DNA of 64,000 bases from Cenococcum geophilum 1.58 (taxonomy: Eukaryota; Ascomycota; Dothideomycetes; Gloniales; Gloniaceae). The position numbers and the translations under genes were made by a program. Positions 58,501 through 64,000 of this stretch are shown here, in pieces. A model generated the notes under the pieces. The model was not told the origin of the DNA. It made no database searches and saw only the letters and a program-made list of their open reading frames with translations. Positions within the stretch are counted from its first letter, which is position 1. Each line of letters opens with the position of its first letter. Where the stretch lies: positions 609,788 to 673,787 of the forward strand of contig KV748180.1 of the NCBI GenBank assembly GCA_001692895.1, written 5' to 3'.

Positions 58501-59640
58501 GAAGACTGAAATATCCTAGTTGATAATAGCCTGGGGTATATTATAGAGGACCAAATTATAATATATAATCCTTGGTATAGCCTAGAAGCTAAGCCGAAGT
58601 GGTGTATCTAGTCTGCTAGTAATAAAGATATAAAGCCGAGTAGTATTATAACCGTTTAGCTCTATTAAAAGTTAAAGGATAGCTCTAATATTATTATCCC
58701 CCTTATACTCATCTAACGCATTAACTATAATAATAAACGGTAACTGAGGCGGATTGGCCTTAAGCTTTAATATTAGCTAGAGGATAAGCTAAGTCCACTA
58801 GTCGCGGAGACCTTAATAGGCAATATCGCGGCATTTAGCAATAACTTTGCAGATATGGCCTTTGAGAGCCTCTAACTAATATGCTAGCTAGGAGGCAATG
58901 CTAGGGAAGAACTTTACAGCATAGCTAACATCTCCACCACCTTTTAAGAAGAAGAAGCTTACTCCTAGTCGATTTTCCTCATAGTATTTGCGTGCGATTG
59001 TATAGGCGATAGTGGACTTTCCTATACCTGCTAAGCCGTTCAGCCAGAAGATATACCTTTCGTCTTATATATCTGCCTATGACGTTATCTATTATAGAAC
59101 GCCGGTGCGCGTGTTAGGGAGGTATAGAGGGTTATATTACTTATCGTAGGAGTTAAAGGGCGCTTACTTAGCAGAAGGCAATAGTAAAAAAAGGTCCTCT
59201 AAGGAGAGAATAAAGAGTTAATAGCTGTGTTGAGCTGTCTATATAGGAATATATGCTCTACAATAATAGGTCGTCGTAGATAGTTATAGTAGTATATGAT
59301 GGAAACTCACCATCTCTGTAATTGATCCCCACAAATACATTTGCTCTATCTATAGCCAATATCCCGCTAATATGCTGGGATATATAATAGTTATTAGTTT
59401 AGCTTATTTCTAGAATTTATACTAGAGAACCCACAGCAATTGCCGCCAGCGATATAGTAGTTAGAAGACTTTCTAAATCTTATACAAGCCTTACGGTATA
59501 GGGGCTTAGGCTCTATATTAGGATCTTAGAGAGAATAGCGATATATATCTGTAAGAAGTTATAGGTAAAACGCGAACGGAGGGGTGTTAAAGCTAAGCGC
59601 CGCTAAGAATATAGTATTAGCTACACTGTGAATATAATCT
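55530..59640 (-). pseudogene. NACHT-WD40 NLR (NWD/HET-E-like), RIP-degraded
   Basis: Read on the minus strand, an N-terminal region includes LLTTISLAAIAVGSLV and LPSAK*APFNSYDK*YNPLY (about 59185-59130). The NACHT NTPase follows: P-loop GLAGIGKST at 59037-59011, Walker B IIIVNALDEY near 58735-58704, and RLYIFITSRLDTPLRLSF with the sensor Arg near 58620. A helical stretch then contains APIRLLHPSF*DFLLDKQRC. Twelve WD40 repeats of exactly 42 residues occupy 57340-55824 (consensus LVALSLYNKTVRL*D). The C-terminus has LWLPPNY-like sequence (NIL*LPPNY*ATYIAI) and fades near 55530. Proteins of this type sense non-self and trigger cell death in fungi. Dead by many RIP-type stops; both exact ends uncertain. 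The plus-strand frame 58031-58228 is a shadow. Confidence 0.93.
55824..57340 (-). repeat. Twelve 126-bp WD40-encoding repeats
   Basis: The landmark agcgcc(g/a)ct lies exactly every 126 bp from 55824 to 57336, twelve units with no indel. Units encode one 42-residue WD repeat each. Most differences are C/T or G/A, so the units were nearly identical before RIP. Confidence 0.95.
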
Positions 59641-60211
59641 TAAGCGCCCCTCTGTAAGGATTTACGCATTTGTCCACACAATTAATACCTATACTTATTA
59701 TTAAAATTGTTTATTATTTATAATGGCTTATATCTCTACTAACTCTTTTATAGGAGATTACTAACTCTTTATATAGGAGATTAATCGCTCTTACCTTTAA
59801 AGAACTTATTAATATCTATATTGTTTACTATTCTAACTATCCCCCTACTACCTTGTCCAGCCGCCACTTACTTTATATCTTGCTTAATTCCGCCTTAATC
59901 TTCTATATTAAAAAATCCTACTAGTAGGTTATCTTTATCTGCTGTTATATTCTCAATCCTCTACCTAGTCCGGTCGTAGTATATCTTTACCACTATATCC
60001 CTATAATTATTTTATTATTTATAAAATAGATAAAGCTATAAGCTAGCAAATAAGGCTGCAATTTTATAGCGCCACTTTTTTTATCAACCGCGTAATAGGC
60101 TAGTGTCTTATTTTGCGCGGCAGTAAGTATAGGGTAAAAGGAGCTGTAGTTAGTGTCTTTACCCCTACTAGCGCTCCCGGCGCTTTCTTTAACTCGCTAC
60201 TATAATAAGGT
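59641..60211. other. Upstream region of the NLR, no gene recognised
   Basis: It should hold the NLR promoter on the minus strand. A tandem pair of ctaactcttttataggagatta-like units (about 59738-59783) is the only structure noted. Confidence 0.4.
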
Positions 60212-60260
60212 TACGCTAGTAGGGAGGGTGGACGACCCGCTCTAGCCACACCTTTATTAA
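60212..60260. mobile_element. Isolated left terminus of the A/B/C TIR family
   Basis: The sequence gctagtagggagggtggacg..ccacacctttatt matches the left terminus of B and C. It is not followed by the element body. About 110 bp of other sequence separates it from copy C. Probably a deleted copy. Confidence 0.6.
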
Positions 60261-60373
60261 AGTCGCCTTAGCTAGCTAATAATTAGTTAATAAGTTATAC
60301 GCTACTACCTAGCAATAACCCGAATATTCTATATAGCTATTTGCGATTAGATAAGCTAAGTCATTATCTTGCC

Positions 60374-61355
60374 AGCGCTAGCAGGGAGGGCGCTAACCTG
60401 CTTAGGCCACCCTCTTATTAAGGGTCTACTTCCTAAGATTAAAGAATAGAGGAAATAGGGGAACTGTAGTTAGTGTTAAAATAAACAATCTTAAGTATAG
60501 TGTTGTGGCGGTAATACACTGCCTCCGCTGCTCGGCGTTTGGCTTAGCGCGGTTGCTAAGTCAACTAAACTATACCAAAACCCCTAACCTATATCCTTAT
60601 CAACGGATACATATTAAAGGTATAGGGCTTTTTAACCCTAGGGCTCTTAGTCACACCTATACTTTTAAATTTAGCGCTATTGACGTATTTCAGACTAACC
60701 CTTTTATTTATAGTCGTCGGAGCAAAGTTCCTTTAGGCTTCGCGAAGCTACCTCTAGGGGCGATCTCTTGTACCGCGCAAGAAAACTTTAGTAGCCACTC
60801 GTCTTGCCCTTTTATTAGCCAAATCTTTCACCCTCTTATTAGTTAAATCTTTAAGCCCTCTTATCAGTTAAATTTTCTTACCCTCTTATCTATTAAATCT
60901 TCAAGCCCTCCTATTAGTCAAATCTTTAAGCCCTCTTATTTATTAAATCTTTAAGCCCTCTTATTTATTAAATATTTAAGCCCCCCCTACTTATTAGATC
61001 TTTAAGCCCTCTCATTTATNAAATCTTTAAGCCCTCTTATTNNTNAGATCTTTAAGCCCTCTTATTTATTAAATCTTTAAGCCCTCTTATTAGTTAGCTT
61101 TTTACCTCTTTAGGCTAATTAACATATTCTCTTCGGAATTTCTTTACGCCGCTAGTATAGTCGGTTAGGAGGTATAGGTAGGAGAGAGGATCCTTAAGTA
61201 TATTTACTTATTAAGATTGGCTTATTATTCGCTTAGGTATAAACGTCCTATCTTATTTATAAAGTAGATTATAGCTTTAACCGCGCTAATGTTTAGGAAA
61301 CGCCACAAAAACAAGGGTATAGCTAGTGCGGGCCGGCCGCCCTCCCTACTAGCGC
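60374..61355. mobile_element. TIR element copy C (1.0 kb)
   Basis: Left end agcgctagcagggagggcg and right end cgccctccctactagcgc are inverted copies. The body aligns with B through 60400-60770 and 61100-61340, with a 25-bp array (60806-61097) between. The plus-strand open frame 60505-60846 (113 codons) lies in the left part; copy B has stops in the same stretch and it resembles no known protein, so I do not call a gene. N bases at 61020 and 61042-61045. Confidence 0.87.
60806..61097. repeat. 25-bp minisatellite of copy C (about 11-12 copies)
   Basis: Unit close to gccctcttatttattaaatctttaa, the same family as in A. Confidence 0.88.
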
Positions 61356-61689
61356 AGGCAGTATGCGGATAATTTAGGTTTAATTAGCTAGACAAAAATA
61401 TTACTAATTATACTACAGTTAAATAGGGCTAAAGGGAGCTCGGAATACGTAGCTTAAATATAGCTCCGCAGTCTAGAGCATAATTATAGTTACTTACGTT
61501 ATATAAGGTACGGGGTAGAAATCACCTCCTAGCTTATTATCGTAGATTGTATAATCTAACTCAAAACAATAGGCCGCAGGTATACCCAGTCTTATTATCT
61601 AACAGTAATTAAAGCTTTTTATACTAAAACAGATGCTCGACTTTCAACCCTTAAATTATCTTCGAAGTTAGAATATTATCAGGCTCTTA
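61356..61689. other. 3' flank of HET2
   Basis: No separate gene seen. The minus-strand frame of HET2 may extend a little into this stretch, since its stop codon could not be fixed. Confidence 0.4.
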
Positions 61690-63430
61690 ACCTTATCTAA
61701 AAGTTCTAGTTCACTAGTAAACCAGTATAGTCTAGCTTTACCTATTACCTAAAAACCCCCTATAACTAATTATAGGATAACATAGCTGTCGCATCCGAAG
61801 ACCTTATAGAGTCTGTCTCCTTTTTAACTTTAAGGGTGCACCCATCCAAGTTCTCCAGTCTAAACGGTCGCGATACGCATACTACTTAATATCGTTATAA
61901 CCAGAAAGCGCAAATAATTGTCTTACCCTATATTCCGATCTGTTTTCATTAGCTAAGAAGTCTAGATACTATCCTAAAAATCCATTATCTCCCCAAAGGC
62001 AATAAATGACCGATTTACATCAATCCATTCTAACAGCACCTTAAGTACATTCAGTTTCACAGGCCTAAGAAAGAACTTCTCAAGTTCGGTCTTGTCATTG
62101 AAGCTTTAAAGCCCTATAAGATCTGGCGGAAGCTCTACGGTTGTTACCAATAGCCTTTAAGTTTTAAGTAGAGTGTTAAATATATAGGTCAAGCGGTTAA
62201 AATCGAACGGCACTAAATATGCTCCTTTTCCCGTAGTTACAACATGCGTCATAACATCGTTCCCGTTAGCAGAAAATGCACTACCTATACTATTAATAGT
62301 TCCGAGAATAGCGCTACGGACGGTAAGCGTATTTTTAAAGAAGCTCGGCTTATCCGTTTACTTAAGAAGGAACCTTAATAAACCCCATTAAATAGGCGCC
62401 TAAATCTACTTAAACTCTTACTCTACTAAGGCATTATTTAGATCCCTCTAGTCAACCACCTATAAAGGCAGAGAGTTATATAGCCCTTAGCGTAAAGTCC
62501 AAAGGTATATTAAGTCGAGTAGGAAACCTTTCTCAATTAAAGCTTTTAAGAAATCTATATAGGTTTCCTCAACTAATTAGCTATAGTTTGGTTTAGGGAT
62601 AAATACGTCACTATTATATATAAGTCCCAGAAGCCCATATATCTTATCTTTTAGGTCCATTAACAACGCATAGCAACTGCGGTATAATGCCTCTAGTAAT
62701 TCAACAGGCTTTATAGCAAGTCTATTAATTCGAAACTAAAGTAAGTTCTAAAACCTCGCTTTTAACTCATCACTATTAGTCCTGTTAATACCTACCGTAA
62801 AAATAGGGCGCAAAAAATGTTCAAGAGTCTCCTATAAAAGCTTATAATAACCACAGAATATAGTAATCCTTAATACTGCGGCAAGCTCTTAGATAATCCA
62901 TACTCGTGTCTAGTACGGTTTTAAGAGTAACTAGAGGAAAGCACACTAAGCCAAACCCGACTGGACTTAGTAAGCCATAGCAGTATACTTAGCAGACAGA
63001 GTTTTAATATCCTCTTTTATTATATCTTATACATCGCCTAACCAAACAGCCACTTAGTTTGCTTTTTAGAATATTGCGCCCATTCTTCTAACCTAATAAC
63101 TTCTTTCTTTGTCGTCCTCCTAATTAATATAAAGAGCATCCACCTAGACACGCTCCACTCTTTCTACTCTTAATCGCCTTAGAGCTAAATAAAGGTTCGC
63201 AGTCACAGGGAATCTAAGGTCATTTACAGTGAGGCTGACTTTATTAGTCAGTTCGCCCTAGTAATATAATAGGGCCGCAAACGGCGGAGCTTTAAATAGA
63301 GATATATGGTCAAGCAAACATAATAAGGGCGATATATTCTTATCTAACGGGTGTATAGTTAGAAGCCGGATCTATTTAGCTACTTAGTTAAGGTTCTGTC
63401 CCTATAGTTGGATAGATAGATATTAGAATT
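61690..63430 (-). pseudogene. HET-domain protein 2 (heterokaryon incompatibility), RIP-degraded
   Basis: One minus-strand frame carries the HET domain in order: IRLLTIHPLDKN (about 63375), FAALLYY*GE (family ALSYxWG), VTANLYLALRRLRVERVERV and *VDALYIN*EDDKERSY*VR (63160-63105; family WVDALCINQxDxxERxxQVxxM). MGAIF*KAN*VAVWLGDV follows. Further on are TRVWII*ELAAVLRITIFCG (RVWIIQEL region) and LMDLKDKIYGLLGL (the conserved D-x-IYGLLGL segment). The C-terminal part includes FGCDSYVIL*LVIGGF*VIG (about 61800), usual for long HET proteins. The neighbour NLR is on the same strand 2 kb away, separated by TIR element C. RIP-type stops are fewer than in the transposons. Start codon not fixed; the 65-bp satellite begins just upstream. 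Confidence 0.93.
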
Positions 63431-63490
63431 CTTCCCACTTAGAGGACGATATAGGTTAGTAGCTGGGTGTTTAGTTCTAGGCTAGATCTA

Positions 63491-64000
63491 TTAAAGAGCC
63501 TTAGTTAGCCAATTATCCTCTTTTACCATTACGGTTTACTTACTCACTATATCCATTAAGTAGCCTTAGTTAGCTAGTCATCCTCTTCTACCATTACGGT
63601 TTACTTACAAACTATATCCATTAAAGAGCCTTAGTTAGCTAGTTATCCTCTTCTACTATTACGGTTTGCTTACAAACTATATCTATTAAAGAGCCTTAGT
63701 TAGCCAGTTATCCTCTTCTACTATTACGGTTTACTTACTTCCTATATCTATTAAAGAGCCTTAATTAGCCAGTTATCCTCTTCTACTATTACGGTTTACT
63801 TACAAACTATATCCATTAAGGAGCCTTAGTTAGCCAATCATCCTCTTCTACTATTATAGTTTACTTATAGGCTATATCTATTAAGGAGCCTTAGTTAGCC
63901 AGTTATCCTCTTCTACTATTACAGTTCACTTATAAGCTATATCTATTAAGGAGCCTTAGTTAGCTAGTTATCCTCTTCTACTATTATAGTTTACTTACTT
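63491..64000. repeat. 65-bp satellite, about 7.8 copies, runs off the window
   Basis: Units begin ttaaagagccttagttagcc and end near acttacaaactatatcta, each 65 bp. Differences are mostly C/T. The array begins about 60 bp upstream of the first HET2 codons I can read, so it occupies the promoter side of that gene. Confidence 0.93.

Noticed and set aside
60505..60846. Plus-strand 113-codon open frame inside TIR element C
   Set aside because: Homologous DNA in copy B has stops in this frame and no known protein is resembled. The frame also runs into the 25-bp array.

Overview
This is a stretch of a filamentous ascomycete (Pezizomycotina-type) genome that has been heavily altered by repeat-induced point mutation (RIP). 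Reading frames of recognisable proteins run for kilobases without indels. They are broken almost only by TAG/TAA in place of CAG, CAA or TGG codons, with TAT in place of CAT. Pezizomycotina is also suggested by the gene families: Tad1-type LINE, copia and chromo-type gypsy elements, hAT, HET-domain proteins and a NACHT-WD40 NLR. I see no intact protein gene, rRNA, convincing tRNA or CRISPR array. Every coding entry is therefore a pseudogene.

Left half (1-34610): nested transposons, datable from target-site duplications (TSDs). A hAT transposase gene (minus strand, ATG at 29976) was split twice. Gypsy-A (14920-29487, TSD tatat) entered its middle. Gypsy-B copy 1 (off the left edge to 14345) entered further down. 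Gypsy-A was hit by a complete gypsy-B copy 2 (20100-28333, TSD ctagc) and by a small MITE (28594-28885). Gypsy-B copy 2 was hit by a copia LTR, now solo (21606-21874, TSD gttat). Gypsy-B copy 1 was hit by a copia element (1-3474), by a TIR-bounded unit packed with four different tandem arrays (3888-6281), and by a Tad1-like LINE (8739-14320, 18-bp TSD) in its LTR. To the right lie palindrome-rich DNA (30080-30730), a probable pogo-type transposase C-terminus, a second gypsy-A fragment and a third gypsy-B copy that stops abruptly at 34610.

Right half (34611-64000): RIP-killed host-type genes between repeats. In order: a cysteine-containing protein with an acidic serine-rich tail (+, 35281-37850); an unrecognised protein (-, 39893-41330); a protein kinase domain (+, 42322-43011); an AAA+ ATPase of the fungal DUF7025-AAA type with two phase-consistent short introns (+, 44870-47060); a HET-domain protein (+, 52119-53560); a NACHT-WD40 NLR with twelve WD repeats (-, 55530-59640); and a second HET-domain protein (-, 61690-63430). 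Three copies of one TIR element with an internal 25-bp minisatellite (A, B, C) sit between them. A 26-copy 70-bp satellite and a 65-bp satellite run beside the two HET loci.

The HET and NLR families act in fungal non-self recognition and programmed cell death, so the right half looks like a dead allorecognition/immune-type cluster in an accessory, repeat-rich region. Whether 34611 onward is cargo of one large mobile element cannot be decided here, because the other edge would lie outside the window.
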